DNA of 64,000 bases from Ruminococcus sp. (GCA_021199375.1 JAJQIB010000027.1:1-64000); one strand, 5' to 3'. Positions 52,666-61,577 are shown, counted from the stretch's first letter. A program made the numbers and translations. The notes: generated by a model from the letters alone, not told the origin.

Positions 52666-54084
52666 ATGATTCAAACGTTAATGAAATTTGCAACGGAAAT
52701 TGACAGTGACATCCGTGATGAAATGAAGGCGAATCCCGATAAGGTGTATTTTCCAAACTTCGGAGATTCCGACAATGTACTAAGCAACGGAATAACTATC
52801 GATCGTGTAATGTTTACCATACCGGGTACAGACTTCAAGATCTACTGGTACGGATTTCTGATTGCGCTGGGAATACTTGTTGCTATGATTTACGGCTACA
52901 GAAAGATGAAGCCGATAGGCATAGATCCCGATAGGGCGACAGATGCGATTATAGGCGGATTTATAGGTGCGATTTTGGGAGCCAGAGCATACTACATTGC
53001 CTTTAATGATGATGTTACATTTAAGGACTTCTTTAGCTATCGTGACGGTGGACTTGCTATTTACGGAGCTTTAATCGGTGCAATAATCGTTGGTGGAATT
53101 ATAGCTAAAATACGAGGACTTAAGCTGACAGCCCTGCTTGATGTTGCCGCACCCTGCTTTTTGATCGGACAGTGCATAGGAAGATGGGGAAACTTTGTAA
53201 ACCAAGAGGCGTTTGGTTCAAATACCGACCTGCCGTGGGGTATGATGAGCGCTAAGACCATAAGCTATATCGGCGAGCATTATGACGATTTGGGTGGTAC
53301 GGTTTCATCCTATGCGCCTGTTCATCCCTGCTTTTTGTACGAATCCTTGTGGTGCCTTCTTTGCTTTATTATCCTTCATTTCTATACGAAGCACCGCAAA
53401 TTTGACGGTGAGGTTTTCCTCATGTACATAGGTCTTTATGGATTCGGAAGATTCTTTATCGAGGCGACAAGAACAGACTCGCTATATATCGCAAACATCA
53501 AGGTATCTCAGCTTGTGGCGGGAACCTGCGTGCTTGCATCAATTGTGCTGATTATAATTTTCCGCTCAATAACCGCAAGAAGCAACTACAAATTTTTCTA
53601 TCAGACCGAGCTTTCACGTCGTCAGCTTGCAGCGCTTGAAGGCTATGAGGCTAACGAGAAGGCCAAGAAGGAGCTTAAAAAGAAGATTTCTCAGGCTAAA
53701 AAGAGCGGTGAAAGCTTTGTTGAGCTTGAAAAGGAATATGATGAAAAATTTGGCAAAACAGCAAAGGCAAACGCCAAAAAGCTCGCTGATGAAACAGCTG
53801 CCGAAAAGAAGGAGCTCAAGAAGAAAATCAAGGAAGCAAAGAAGTCGGATGACAAGGACGAGCTTACAGAGCTTAAAAACGAGTATGCTGAAAAGTTTGG
53901 AGGACGCCACTCCTCTAAGGATGAGGACGACGAACCGATAGAGGAGGAATACGAGTCTATTCTTGGTGACGAGGATGACGAGGAGCAGGACGAAAATGCA
54001 GCCTCTGACGAAAAGCCCGATGAGCAGGCTTCAGAAGATGTAGATGATAATAGCTCAGAAGAAAACGACAGCGATAAGGAATAA
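52666..54084 (+). CDS. lgt: Prolipoprotein diacylglyceryl transferase with long charged C-terminal extension
   Basis: It transfers diacylglycerol from phosphatidylglycerol to the lipobox cysteine of prolipoproteins, at the membrane. Family motifs: YGFLIALGI, ARAYYIAFN, RDGGLAIYGALIGAI and the signature GRWGNFVNQEAFG (about residue 173). Seven or so hydrophobic segments span residues 60-300. The enzyme normally ends there; here about 165 further residues form a Lys/Glu-rich coiled-coil (about 305-420) and an Asp/Glu/Ser acidic end. The window encodes several lipoproteins that it would process. Confidence 0.95.
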   Translation: MIQTLMKFATEIDSDIRDEMKANPDKVYFPNFGDSDNVLSNGITIDRVMFTIPGTDFKIYWYGFLIALGILVAMIYGYRKMKPIGIDPDRATDAIIGGFIGAILGARAYYIAFNDDVTFKDFFSYRDGGLAIYGALIGAIIVGGIIAKIRGLKLTALLDVAAPCFLIGQCIGRWGNFVNQEAFGSNTDLPWGMMSAKTISYIGEHYDDLGGTVSSYAPVHPCFLYESLWCLLCFIILHFYTKHRKFDGEVFLMYIGLYGFGRFFIEATRTDSLYIANIKVSQLVAGTCVLASIVLIIIFRSITARSNYKFFYQTELSRRQLAALEGYEANEKAKKELKKKISQAKKSGESFVELEKEYDEKFGKTAKANAKKLADETAAEKKELKKKIKEAKKSDDKDELTELKNEYAEKFGGRHSSKDEDDEPIEEEYESILGDEDDEEQDENAASDEKPDEQASEDVDDNSSEENDSDKE

Positions 54085-54102
54085 ACAGGAGGAAAAAAGA
54101 TC

Positions 54103-54957
54103 ATGGGAAAAATAATAGACGGTAAACAGGTATCAGCAGACGTTAAAGCAAGGATTGCTACTGAAGCAGCTCAGCTTAAGGAAAAGGGAATTGAGGTAGG
54201 ACTTGCAGTTGTTATTGTAGGAGAAGATCCCGCATCAAAGGTGTATGTAAGAAACAAAAAGCTTGCGTGTGAGGCGGTAGGGTTTAATTCCTACGAGTAT
54301 GCTTTGCCTGAGCAGACTACTGAGGCGCAGCTGCTTGAGCTTGTTGATAATTTAAATAATGACCCCAAGGTGAACGGAATTTTAGTGCAGCTGCCCCTTC
54401 CTAAGCATCTAAACGATAAGGTGATAATCGACAACATTAGCGCTGATAAGGATGTAGACGCATTTCATCCTGTAAACGTAGGCAAGATTATGATCGGCAG
54501 CTACAGCTTTTTACCTTGTACCCCTGCCGGAGTAATGGAGCTTATCCACTCAATCGGAGTAGATGTAAAGGGTAAGGAGTGCGTGGTAATCGGACGCAGT
54601 AATATCGTAGGCAAGCCTATGGCTATGCTTCTATTGCATGAAAGCGGAACGGTAACCATTTGTCATTCAAAGACTGAAGATCTAAAGGCAGCATGCAAGC
54701 GTGCGGATATTCTTGTGGCGGCAGTTGGCAAGGCAAAGATGATTACATCCGACTACATAAAGGAAGGCGCAGTTGTTATAGATGTAGGAATGAACAGAGA
54801 TGAAAATAACAAGCTTTGCGGCGATGTCGATTTTGAGGATTGCAAGGACAAGGCAGGTTATATCACACCTGTACCGGGCGGAGTTGGTCCTATGACGATT
54901 GCGATGCTTATGCAAAATACACTTACTGCAGCTAAACAGCAGAATGGACTTTTGTAA
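54103..54957 (+). CDS. folD: Bifunctional methylene-THF dehydrogenase/cyclohydrolase
   Basis: It interconverts 5,10-methylene- and 10-formyl-THF, supplying the formyl donor used by PurN and the AICAR transformylase. The 284-residue protein shows the catalytic lysine region [34 protein letters not shown], the NADP-binding [16 protein letters not shown] and [14 protein letters not shown]. It is 18 bases after lgt and ends before the rpsO promoter. No regulatory RNA is visible before it. Confidence 0.97.
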   Translation: MGKIIDGKQVSADVKARIATEAAQLKEKGIEVGLAVVIVGEDPASKVYVRNKKLACEAVGFNSYEYALPEQTTEAQLLELVDNLNNDPKVNGILVQLPLPKHLNDKVIIDNISADKDVDAFHPVNVGKIMIGSYSFLPCTPAGVMELIHSIGVDVKGKECVVIGRSNIVGKPMAMLLLHESGTVTICHSKTEDLKAACKRADILVAAVGKAKMITSDYIKEGAVVIDVGMNRDENNKLCGDVDFEDCKDKAGYITPVPGGVGPMTIAMLMQNTLTAAKQQNGLL

Positions 54958-54974
54958 ATTTTTCGTGAACTCAC

Positions 54975-55003
54975 TTTACAATTTGCAAATTTCAGTGTAT
55001 AAT
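54975..55003 (+). promoter_or_regulatory. Promoter of rpsO
   Basis: TTTACA and TATAAT are separated by 17 bases. The RNA start is near 55010, giving a 114-base leader. Confidence 0.8.
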
Positions 55004-55009
55004 TAAATA

Positions 55010-55123
55010 GTTGCATGCAAGACAGCCTATCCATAAGGCAGACTATGGGTTAAGCTTCATAAATGAAGAGAGTTACCCGCCATACTCTTCCTTATAGGAA
55101 ATATTTTTGAAAGAGGTACAATT
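55010..55123 (+). promoter_or_regulatory. Structured rpsO leader, probable S15 autoregulatory site
   Basis: Several paired arms are visible: GCCTAT with ATAGG, GGGT with ACCC enclosing CTTCAT/ATGAAG, and a central GAGAG near the loop. An S15-binding leader that mimics 16S rRNA is known in several phyla, with different structures in each. The structure here is my reading by eye. Confidence 0.45.
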
Positions 55124-55390
55124 ATGTTAAGAAAAGACGAAAAGACAGCCATCATTGAGGCTAACAGAACTCATGAGACCGACACAGGATCTCCAGAGGT
55201 TCAGATTGCTATTCTCACAAAGAGAATTAACGATCTTACCGAGCATCTCAAGGTTCACAAGAACGACCACCATTCAAGAAGAGGACTTCTAAAAATGGTA
55301 GGTAAGAGAAGAAATTTGCTCAACTATCTAAAGTCTAAGGACATCGAAAGATACAGAGCTACTATCGAGAGACTCGGAATCCGTAAGTAA
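55124..55390 (+). CDS. rpsO: 30S ribosomal protein S15
   Basis: The 88-residue protein is full length. It shows the rRNA-binding [14 protein letters not shown] near residue 20, [26 protein letters not shown] and the C-terminal [14 protein letters not shown]15 binds 16S rRNA helices 20-22 early in 30S assembly. GAAAGAGGT lies about seven bases before the ATG. It is followed by a terminator and then pnp, an order conserved in many bacteria. Confidence 0.98.
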   Translation: MLRKDEKTAIIEANRTHETDTGSPEVQIAILTKRINDLTEHLKVHKNDHHSRRGLLKMVGKRRNLLNYLKSKDIERYRATIERLGIRK

Positions 55391-55402
55391 ATTATTCATG
55401 CA

Positions 55403-55440
55403 GGCAGAGCGGTTTTTCGTTTCTGCCTTTGCGTGTTTTT
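55403..55440 (+). terminator. Intrinsic terminator after rpsO
   Basis: GGCAGA pairs with TCTGCC (13-base loop) and is followed by TTT and, after a short gap, TTTTT. It is likely leaky, allowing some read-through into pnp. Confidence 0.7.
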
Positions 55441-55460
55441 ATGGCTAAAATATTTTGGCA

Positions 55461-55541
55461 ACGGTGAACGCGCCTTAGCAGTAATCAGAGTTAAAGATGT
55501 ATGGCTTTGATTCTGATTATTGCTAAACATAGGTTCACCGT
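55461..55541 (+). promoter_or_regulatory. Long pnp leader hairpin, probable RNase III/PNPase regulatory site
   Basis: ACGGTGAAC (55461-55469) pairs with GTTCACCGT (55533-55541). After a small internal loop, 22 contiguous pairs (including G-U) join 55475-55496 to 55505-55526 around an 8-base loop. No T-run follows, so it is not a terminator. In E. coli a similar double-stranded pnp leader is cut by RNase III, which lets PNPase repress its own synthesis. Confidence 0.75.
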
Positions 55542-55573
55542 TTCCGCAAAAACCGAAAGGAATGGTTAAAACA

Positions 55574-57688
55574 ATGTTTGAAAGCTACAGAAAATTTGAA
55601 ACCACGTATGCTGGCAGACCATTTGTTGTAGAAACAGGTAAGACCTGTGGTCTTGCAAACGGCTCATGCTGGGTACGCTATGGTGAAACGGTGGTAATGG
55701 CAAACGTTACCGCATCAGCAAAGCCACGTGACGGAATCGACTTTTTCCCACTTTCAGTAGACTTTGAGGAAAAGCTCTATTCGGTTGGAAAAATTCCTGG
55801 ATCCTTCACCAAGCGTGAGGGTAAACCTACAGATAAGGCAATCCTGGCATCACGTATGGTAGACCGCCCGATTCGTCCTCTTTTTCCTAAGGATATGAGA
55901 AACGATGTATCGGTAGTTATGACGGTTATGGCAGTAGATCCCGATTGCTCACCTGAAATCGCAGGTATGTGCGCGGCGTCAATTGCTATCTCAATTTCTG
56001 ATATCCCCTGGAGCGGACCTATTGCAGGAATCAGTGTGGGACTTGTTGATGACGAAATCGTACTGAATCCGACACTTGAGCAGAGACAGCGCAACCACCT
56101 GAATCTTACCGTTGCAGGTACAATGGAAAAGATTGTAATGATTGAAGCTGGAGCAGATGAGGTTCCTGATGATCTAATGCTTGAAGCAATTATCACAGGT
56201 CACACCGAAATCAAGAAGATGGTTGAGTTTATAAACGACATTAAGGCGCAAATTGGCAAGCCTAAGTTTGAATTCCAGTCGATGGAGATAGACCATGACC
56301 TCTTTGATGAGATTGAGGCTATGGTTGGCGAGGATGTTAAGGTCGCACTCGATACGGACGATAAGAACGTAAGAGATGCAAGACTTCAGCCAATTATAAA
56401 TGCAGTTCATGAAAAGTATGACGAGCAGTATCCAGATCAGGCGGCTATGCTTGACGAGGTGCTCTATAAGCTGCAAAAGAAGATTGTCCGCAACTGGCTC
56501 TATGAGGGCAAGCGTGTTGACGGCAGACAGATTGATGAGATCCGTCCGCTTGCAGCAGAGGTAGATCTTCTTCCGAGAGTTCACGGCTCAGGACTTTTCA
56601 CAAGAGGACAGACTCAGGTTCTTACAATCTGCACTCTAGGTCCTGTAAGCGATGCGCAAAAGCTTGATGGAATCGATGAGGAGACCTCAAAGAGATACAT
56701 CCACCAGTACAATTTCCCAAGCTATTCGGTAGGCGAAACTAAGCCTTCAAGAGGACCCGGACGCCGTGAAATCGGTCATGGAGCGCTTGCAGAAAAAGCA
56801 CTTGCTCCGGTTATTCCTTCAGTTGAGGAATTCCCATATGCTATAAGAATGGTATCCGAGGTTCTTTCATCAAACGGCTCGACATCTCAGGGTTCAATCT
56901 GCGGCTCGACTCTTGCACTTATGGATGCAGGTGTTCCGATTAAGGCTCCGGTAGCAGGTATTTCCTGCGGACTTATCACCAAGGAGAATGGCGAATGGAT
57001 GACTATGGTTGACATTCAGGGGCTTGAGGATTTCTATGGTGATATGGACTTTAAGGTAGGCGGTACTAAGAACGGTATCACTGCTATTCAGGTTGATATA
57101 AAGGTTGACGGACTCACCTATGATATTATCAAGGAAGCATTCGCCAAGACCCATAAGGCAAGAGATTACATACTCGATGAGGTAATGCTCAAGGCTATTC
57201 CTGAGGTAAGACCTACAGTAAACAAGTGGGCACCTAAGATGCTTACAACCAAGGTTCCTGTTGATAAGATTCGTGATGTTATCGGTTCGGGCGGAAAGGT
57301 TATCCAGAAGATTTCTTCTGAGTGTGATGTTAAGATTGACATTAACGAGGACGGTAACGTATTCGTATCAGGATTAGATCTTGACAAGGCTAATCAGGCT
57401 ATTTCGATCATCAACACTATTGCTAACGATCCCGAAATCGGAGCTATCTACAAGGGCAAGGTAGTGTCAATCAAGTCGTTTGGCGCATTCGTAGAAATTG
57501 CTCCTGGTAAGGACGGACTTGTACACATCTCACGTCTTGACAAGTCGAGAGTAGAGAAGGTTGAGGATGTTGTTTCGGTTGGCGATGAAATCGTGGTTAA
57601 GGTTATGGACGTTGATTCTCAAGGTAAGATTAGTCTTTCGAGAAAGGATGCACTAGCCGACATCGCAGCTAAAAAAGCTAACGGATAA
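55574..57688 (+). CDS. pnp: Polyribonucleotide nucleotidyltransferase (PNPase)
   Basis: A phosphorolytic 3'-5' exoribonuclease of the RNA degradation machinery. The 704 residues contain two RNase PH domains (first FESYRKFETTYAGRP..., second from DGRQIDEIRPLAAEV), then a KH domain (VIGSGGKVIQKISSEC near residue 570) and an S1 domain (GAIYKGKVVSIKSFGAFVEI). The ATG at 55574 is preferred over one at 55562: AAAGGA overlaps the latter, and the shorter form fits the family start. Its leader hairpin suggests autoregulation. Confidence 0.97.
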   Translation: MFESYRKFETTYAGRPFVVETGKTCGLANGSCWVRYGETVVMANVTASAKPRDGIDFFPLSVDFEEKLYSVGKIPGSFTKREGKPTDKAILASRMVDRPIRPLFPKDMRNDVSVVMTVMAVDPDCSPEIAGMCAASIAISISDIPWSGPIAGISVGLVDDEIVLNPTLEQRQRNHLNLTVAGTMEKIVMIEAGADEVPDDLMLEAIITGHTEIKKMVEFINDIKAQIGKPKFEFQSMEIDHDLFDEIEAMVGEDVKVALDTDDKNVRDARLQPIINAVHEKYDEQYPDQAAMLDEVLYKLQKKIVRNWLYEGKRVDGRQIDEIRPLAAEVDLLPRVHGSGLFTRGQTQVLTICTLGPVSDAQKLDGIDEETSKRYIHQYNFPSYSVGETKPSRGPGRREIGHGALAEKALAPVIPSVEEFPYAIRMVSEVLSSNGSTSQGSICGSTLALMDAGVPIKAPVAGISCGLITKENGEWMTMVDIQGLEDFYGDMDFKVGGTKNGITAIQVDIKVDGLTYDIIKEAFAKTHKARDYILDEVMLKAIPEVRPTVNKWAPKMLTTKVPVDKIRDVIGSGGKVIQKISSECDVKIDINEDGNVFVSGLDLDKANQAISIINTIANDPEIGAIYKGKVVSIKSFGAFVEIAPGKDGLVHISRLDKSRVEKVEDVVSVGDEIVVKVMDVDSQGKISLSRKDALADIAAKKANG

Positions 57689-57703
57689 TAAATAAAAGCA
57701 ATT

Positions 57704-57730
57704 ACAGTCGCATTCGTGCGGCTGTTTTTT
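57704..57730 (+). terminator. Intrinsic terminator after pnp
   Basis: ACAGTCGCA pairs with TGCGGCTGT around TTCG, followed by TTTTTT. Confidence 0.9.
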
Positions 57731-57740
57731 GCTGTATGGG

Positions 57741-57769
57741 TTGACAAGTTTATAAAGATACAATATAAT
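57741..57769 (+). promoter_or_regulatory. Consensus sigma-A promoter of a possible small RNA
   Basis: TTGACA and TATAAT are separated by 17 bases. The start would be near 57776; no gene begins for 280 bases. Confidence 0.8.
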
Positions 57770-57775
57770 GGATTT

Positions 57776-57858
57776 GGAAATAAATAGATATATTCCAGTT
57801 TAGCAACTCGAATTTAACACAATAATCCTAGCGCGACTTTAACCAGTTGCTCTTTTTT
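57776..57858 (+). ncRNA. Candidate small RNA or attenuated leader
   Basis: A short transcript of about 83 bases is predicted. Near its 3' part AGCAACT (57802-57808) pairs with AGTTGCT (57845-57851), followed by CTTTTTT, a terminator-like end. The 36-base interior includes AGCGCG but shows no coding frame. It matches no RNA family that I know. A second promoter downstream would drive the next gene independently. Confidence 0.4.
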
Positions 57859-57907
57859 GCGTTTACCCGTTCTTTTGAGAAAAATTTTAATATTTGAAGC
57901 CACAGCC

Positions 57908-57936
57908 TTGCTTTTTTTATTCTGATGTGGTATACT
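57908..57936 (+). promoter_or_regulatory. Promoter of the 58054 gene and recD2
   Basis: TTGCTT and TATACT are separated by 17 bases, with TGG before the -10 box. The leader (57943-58053) has TGAGTG/CACTCA and GCAAAT/ATTTGC pairings. A hairpin at 58013-58045 (CCGC/GCGG and TATGTA/TACATA) includes the ribosome-binding site GGCGGTGA. Confidence 0.55.
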
Positions 57937-58053
57937 AATTATTGTATTTGAGTGCAAATGGAAGTGCCAGAAAATTTGCTGAATAGAAGACCCACTCACC
58001 TAACTAATTCAAGCCGCATAGTATGTAAAAATACATATTGGCGGTGACATGAG

Positions 58054-58407
58054 ATGATTTATGCTATGGTGACGGTTTTAACTATTGCGGCGGTGGCTGC
58101 GGTGCTTTTGGCGTTTAGACGTGTGCAGCTTAAGAAAAACAAATGCGCAAGAGCAATTTTGCTCATCCCAGTAAATGAGGATGACGAGCTTTTTGAAAGG
58201 CGAGTTAAAGCCTGCTTTTGGGAGCAGTCGTTTGAAGATCCTCTTTGCGCTAAGGATATAATTTTAGTGATTATGAAGCAGTCAGCGAATGCCTACAAGG
58301 CAAGACGACTTGCACAGGAGTATGCACAGATTCATGTAGTGCATGTAAGTGCGCTGAGCGACTACTTAAGGCAGAACTACAACGAGTACAAAAATTCGGA
58401 CACATAA
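58054..58407 (+). CDS. Small membrane-anchored protein of unknown function
   Basis: I do not recognise it. The 117 residues begin with one transmembrane segment (about 3-21) and a basic RRVQLKKNK, so the rest is cytoplasmic. The soluble part (AILLIPVNEDDELFERRVKA, then DIILVIMKQSANAY) has alternating strands and helices, like a small Rossmann- or glycosyltransferase-like fragment. The ribosome-binding site lies inside a hairpin. It is five to eleven bases from recD2 and is likely co-transcribed. Confidence 0.75.
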   Translation: MIYAMVTVLTIAAVAAVLLAFRRVQLKKNKCARAILLIPVNEDDELFERRVKACFWEQSFEDPLCAKDIILVIMKQSANAYKARRLAQEYAQIHVVHVSALSDYLRQNYNEYKNSDT

Positions 58408-58418
58408 GGCGGATGTAT

Positions 58419-60662
58419 ATGATGGATTTTTCGGATGAAAAAATTGAAGGCGAGGTTGACAGTGTCGTTTATCGAAACGATGAGAGTGGCTTTGCTGTAA
58501 TAATGCTCAAGTGTGACGGAGATTTGGTTCCCGTTGTTGGCGAAATGGGCGGCGTTGAAGAAGGCGAGGAGCTTAGCTGTACAGGACGGTTTGTCACTCA
58601 TCAGAAGTTTGGCGAGCAGTTTAAGTGTGAAATATGCGAGAGAAGTCTTCCGAAAAGTGCTGCGGCAATTCAGCGTTATCTTTCCAGCGGAGCAATAAAG
58701 GGAATTGGCGCGGTGACGGCAAGGGCGTTAGTAAAAAAATTCGGCGAGCAAACGCTTGAGATTTTAGAGAATGAGCCGGAGCGTTTGACAGAGGTCGATG
58801 GCATAACAAGTGCTAAGGCTGAGAAAATATCGAAGCAGTTTAAGCACACCTTTGCTGTAAGAACGCTAATGATCTTTCTTTCGGGCTACAATATACCAAC
58901 CTCGGCAGGAGTTGGCGCATTTAAAAAATGGGGAGAAAATGCGGAGCTTGTTATAAGGGCAAATCCTTACCTGCTTTGTGCCGAGCCTATTGATGTGTCT
59001 TTTTTAAAGGCAGATGAAATTGCTAAGAGCATAGATATTCCGAAGGACAGTGAGCAGCGTGTCAGAGCTGGGATAACCTGTGTTTTAAGACAAAATGCAA
59101 GCGCAGGTCATACCTGCCTGCCGCTTGATAGATTAAGTGCAAAGACTATAGAGTTTTTAGATATAGATGCCGCTCTCTTCAACAAGGTGTTAGCTGATGA
59201 GCTAGAGGACGAATCTCTTTATTGCTACATAAAAAATGGGCGTAAGTTTATAGTGCTTCACGACTATTTTAGGGCAGAGGATTACATATCAAAGCGACTT
59301 TTGATAATGAAGGAATGCTCATATGATAACAAAATAGACTTCTCGGATGTTATTGATATTGCTGAAAAGCAGAATTCAATTGAGTATGAGGAGCGTCAGC
59401 GTGAGGCTATTAATCTATCACTATCCTACGGTTTTTTGGTGATTACAGGTGGGCCTGGAACGGGAAAGACTACTACGCTTAATGCTATTATAGATCTTTA
59501 TAAGCAGCAGGGAATGAGCGTTTCGGTAGCCGCACCGACAGGAAGGGCTGCTAAGCGCCTTAGCGATCTTACGGGATGTGAAGCCAAAACTATTCACCGC
59601 TTGCTTGAGGTAAAGCCTACTGATGGCGGCGTTATGAGCTTCATTCATAATGAGAACAATTTGCTTGACTGTGATGCACTAATAATAGATGAGATGAGTA
59701 TGGTCGATACGCTTTTGTTTGAAGCGGTTCTTAGAGCGATTAAGCTTACCTGTAAGCTTGTGCTTGTGGGCGATTCGGATCAGCTGCCTTCAGTTGGGGC
59801 AGGCAATGTGCTAAAGGATATAATGGATAGCTCGGTTATGCCTGTGGTTAGGCTGACACAGATTTTTCGACAGGCACAGCAAAGTGCAATTGTCACTAAT
59901 GCACATAGGATTGTCAAGGGAGAGCATATAGACCTTACAAAAAAGGACAGCGACTTTTTCTTTATGCAGAGGATGGATTATGAAGGACTTCAACAGCTAA
60001 CTGCTGAGCTTTGCAAATCAAGACTGCCTAAGGCATACGGCTACTCGGCATTTGACGATATACAGGTTCTGTCACCCACACGAAAGGGTCCCGCAGGTAC
60101 TGTTGAGCTAAATAAGCTCCTACAGGAGGAGCTAAATCCTCCGGCGGCAGGTAAAAGCGAAATCAAAACTCCGCTTTTTAGCTACCGAACAGGTGATAAG
60201 GTAATGCAGACAAAAAATGATTACGATATCACGTGGAAGCGAGATCTCGGCAATAAGACCGAGAGCGGAGCAGGAATCTTTAATGGCGATATAGGTCAGA
60301 TCAAAGCGTGCAATAAGATTCTAAAGACGCTCACCATCGACTTTGATGGACGTGAAGCGATTTATACAGCGGATATGCTCGATAATTTAGAGCTTGCATA
60401 TGCTATAACGGTACACAAGAGCCAGGGAAGCGAGTACGATGCGGTTATCTTAACCGTATTCGGCGGATATGACAAGCTTTACTACAGAAATCTCCTCTAC
60501 ACAGCTGTAACAAGGGCTAAGAAGCTGCTTATCATAGTTGGACAGAATAAAAGAGTAGATTTTATGATAGACAACGATCGACGTACATTAAGATACACCT
60601 GTCTTAAGGATATGCTTAAGGAGCGCAGTGAACATGAAGATGCCGAAATTTCTATGCTCTGA
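58419..60662 (+). CDS. recD2: RecD2-type SF1B DNA helicase
   Basis: The 747-residue protein has an N-terminal OB-like part (EGEVDSVVYRNDESGFAV), tandem helix-hairpin-helix motifs (about 75-140) and the helicase core. The core has P-loop GGPGTGKTTT (about residue 345), APTGRAAKRL, DEMSMVD, GDSDQLPSVGAGNVL, a 2B/SH3 region and YAITVHKSQGSEYDAV. RecD2 is a 5'-3' helicase acting outside RecBCD in Firmicutes, linked to fork stability. Start 58419 has AAGG nine bases upstream; ATGs at 58413 and 58422 are less well spaced. Confidence 0.94.
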   Translation: MMDFSDEKIEGEVDSVVYRNDESGFAVIMLKCDGDLVPVVGEMGGVEEGEELSCTGRFVTHQKFGEQFKCEICERSLPKSAAAIQRYLSSGAIKGIGAVTARALVKKFGEQTLEILENEPERLTEVDGITSAKAEKISKQFKHTFAVRTLMIFLSGYNIPTSAGVGAFKKWGENAELVIRANPYLLCAEPIDVSFLKADEIAKSIDIPKDSEQRVRAGITCVLRQNASAGHTCLPLDRLSAKTIEFLDIDAALFNKVLADELEDESLYCYIKNGRKFIVLHDYFRAEDYISKRLLIMKECSYDNKIDFSDVIDIAEKQNSIEYEERQREAINLSLSYGFLVITGGPGTGKTTTLNAIIDLYKQQGMSVSVAAPTGRAAKRLSDLTGCEAKTIHRLLEVKPTDGGVMSFIHNENNLLDCDALIIDEMSMVDTLLFEAVLRAIKLTCKLVLVGDSDQLPSVGAGNVLKDIMDSSVMPVVRLTQIFRQAQQSAIVTNAHRIVKGEHIDLTKKDSDFFFMQRMDYEGLQQLTAELCKSRLPKAYGYSAFDDIQVLSPTRKGPAGTVELNKLLQEELNPPAAGKSEIKTPLFSYRTGDKVMQTKNDYDITWKRDLGNKTESGAGIFNGDIGQIKACNKILKTLTIDFDGREAIYTADMLDNLELAYAITVHKSQGSEYDAVILTVFGGYDKLYYRNLLYTAVTRAKKLLIIVGQNKRVDFMIDNDRRTLRYTCLKDMLKERSEHEDAEISML

Positions 60663-61329
60663 CTTTTTTCTTGATATATTCTTTCCAAATCATTGCCCGG
60701 GATGTGAAAGGGTAATAGCCTGGAATAAATGCTTTTGTGATGATTGCGAAGGTAAGCTTGAATACATAGAGGATTATACCTGGAAAGAGATTTTTCCGAG
60801 CAAAATAAATGACGAGCCCATTGCCTTTGATTATGCGAATGCTTTGCTTTATTATGAAGGCACAGCAAAGAATTCGGTGCTAGCGCTAAAGAGCAGGGGA
60901 GCGTCAAAATTTGCCGAGTATGCAGCCGAGAGGCTGGCGTTAAAGCTTGAATCCGATGAGGTGAAGGATATAGACCTTATTACAGCGGTTCCTATGAACA
61001 GACGCAAGGAGCTTTCAAGAGGCTATAATCAGGCTGAGATTTTTGCAAATGCAATGTCTAAGCAGTTGGGAAAGCCATGCGACTTTACGTTAATTCAGCG
61101 CAGCCACAGCAAGAAGGCGCAGCACGAGCTATCGGAGGAGGAGAGGCTTAAAGCTGCCGAAGCTAATTATCACATAGCGGACTCAGATCAGAAGCTTGAT
61201 GCAAGGAATGTACTTTTGTGTGATGATATTTTTACCACAGGAGCGACTGTGAACAGATGTGCCAAGCTGCTTAAGCAAATGGGTGCAAAAAAAGTTTACG
61301 TTTTGACAATTTGTCGAACACCACATTGA
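60634..61329 (+). CDS. comFC: ComFC-family phosphoribosyltransferase-like protein
   Basis: The 231-residue protein has an N-terminal double zinc finger (CPGCE, CFCDDC), a region FDYANALLYYEG, LITAVPMNRRKELSRGYNQAE and the PRPP-like loop NVLLCDDIFTTGATV near residue 190. These are the standard ComFC/GntX features, linked to DNA uptake in competent bacteria. It overlaps the end of recD2 by 29 bases, ATG at 60634 with AAGGAG ten bases upstream. A terminator follows. No other competence gene is in the window. Confidence 0.92.
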   Translation: MKMPKFLCSDFFLDIFFPNHCPGCERVIAWNKCFCDDCEGKLEYIEDYTWKEIFPSKINDEPIAFDYANALLYYEGTAKNSVLALKSRGASKFAEYAAERLALKLESDEVKDIDLITAVPMNRRKELSRGYNQAEIFANAMSKQLGKPCDFTLIQRSHSKKAQHELSEEERLKAAEANYHIADSDQKLDARNVLLCDDIFTTGATVNRCAKLLKQMGAKKVYVLTICRTPH

Positions 61330-61337
61330 ATAAAGCG

Positions 61338-61374
61338 TCACCTTAATGCCAATGATAGCATTGAGGTGATTTTT
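61338..61374 (+). terminator. Terminator hairpin containing the ribosome-binding site of the next gene
   Basis: TCACCTTAATGC pairs with GCATTGAGGTGA over 12 bp with one G-U, followed by TTTTT. The 3' arm holds GAGGTGA, eight bases before the ATG at 61377. The hairpin would both stop comFC transcription and hide the next gene's ribosome-binding site. Confidence 0.8.
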
Positions 61375-61376
61375 AT

Positions 61377-61577
61377 ATGTCGGATAAAATGTGTGAACGT
61401 GATCTTTTGCAGCTAAGGTGTATGATGCACGGCAGCGAGGAGCTGGCTCAGTGCTTTGATGGTTTTTCGAAGCAAACCAGCTCACCGCTTGTTATGGACG
61501 AGTTTCAAAAGCTGTCGGCAGCGGCACTCAACCAAAAATCACAAATTCTAAAGCTTTTGGGGGATGAAAATGAATAA
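61377..61577 (+). CDS. Small helical protein of unknown function (66 residues)
   Basis: I do not recognise it. The sequence is mostly alpha-helical and rich in Leu, Gln and Ser, with three cysteines (residues 6, 15, 26) in the first half; no signal peptide. GAGGTGA lies eight bases upstream of the ATG but inside a terminator-like hairpin. It overlaps the next small gene by eight bases, so the two are translated together. The pair recalls short helical coat- or spore-associated proteins, without firm evidence. Confidence 0.65.
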   Translation: MSDKMCERDLLQLRCMMHGSEELAQCFDGFSKQTSSPLVMDEFQKLSAAALNQKSQILKLLGDENE

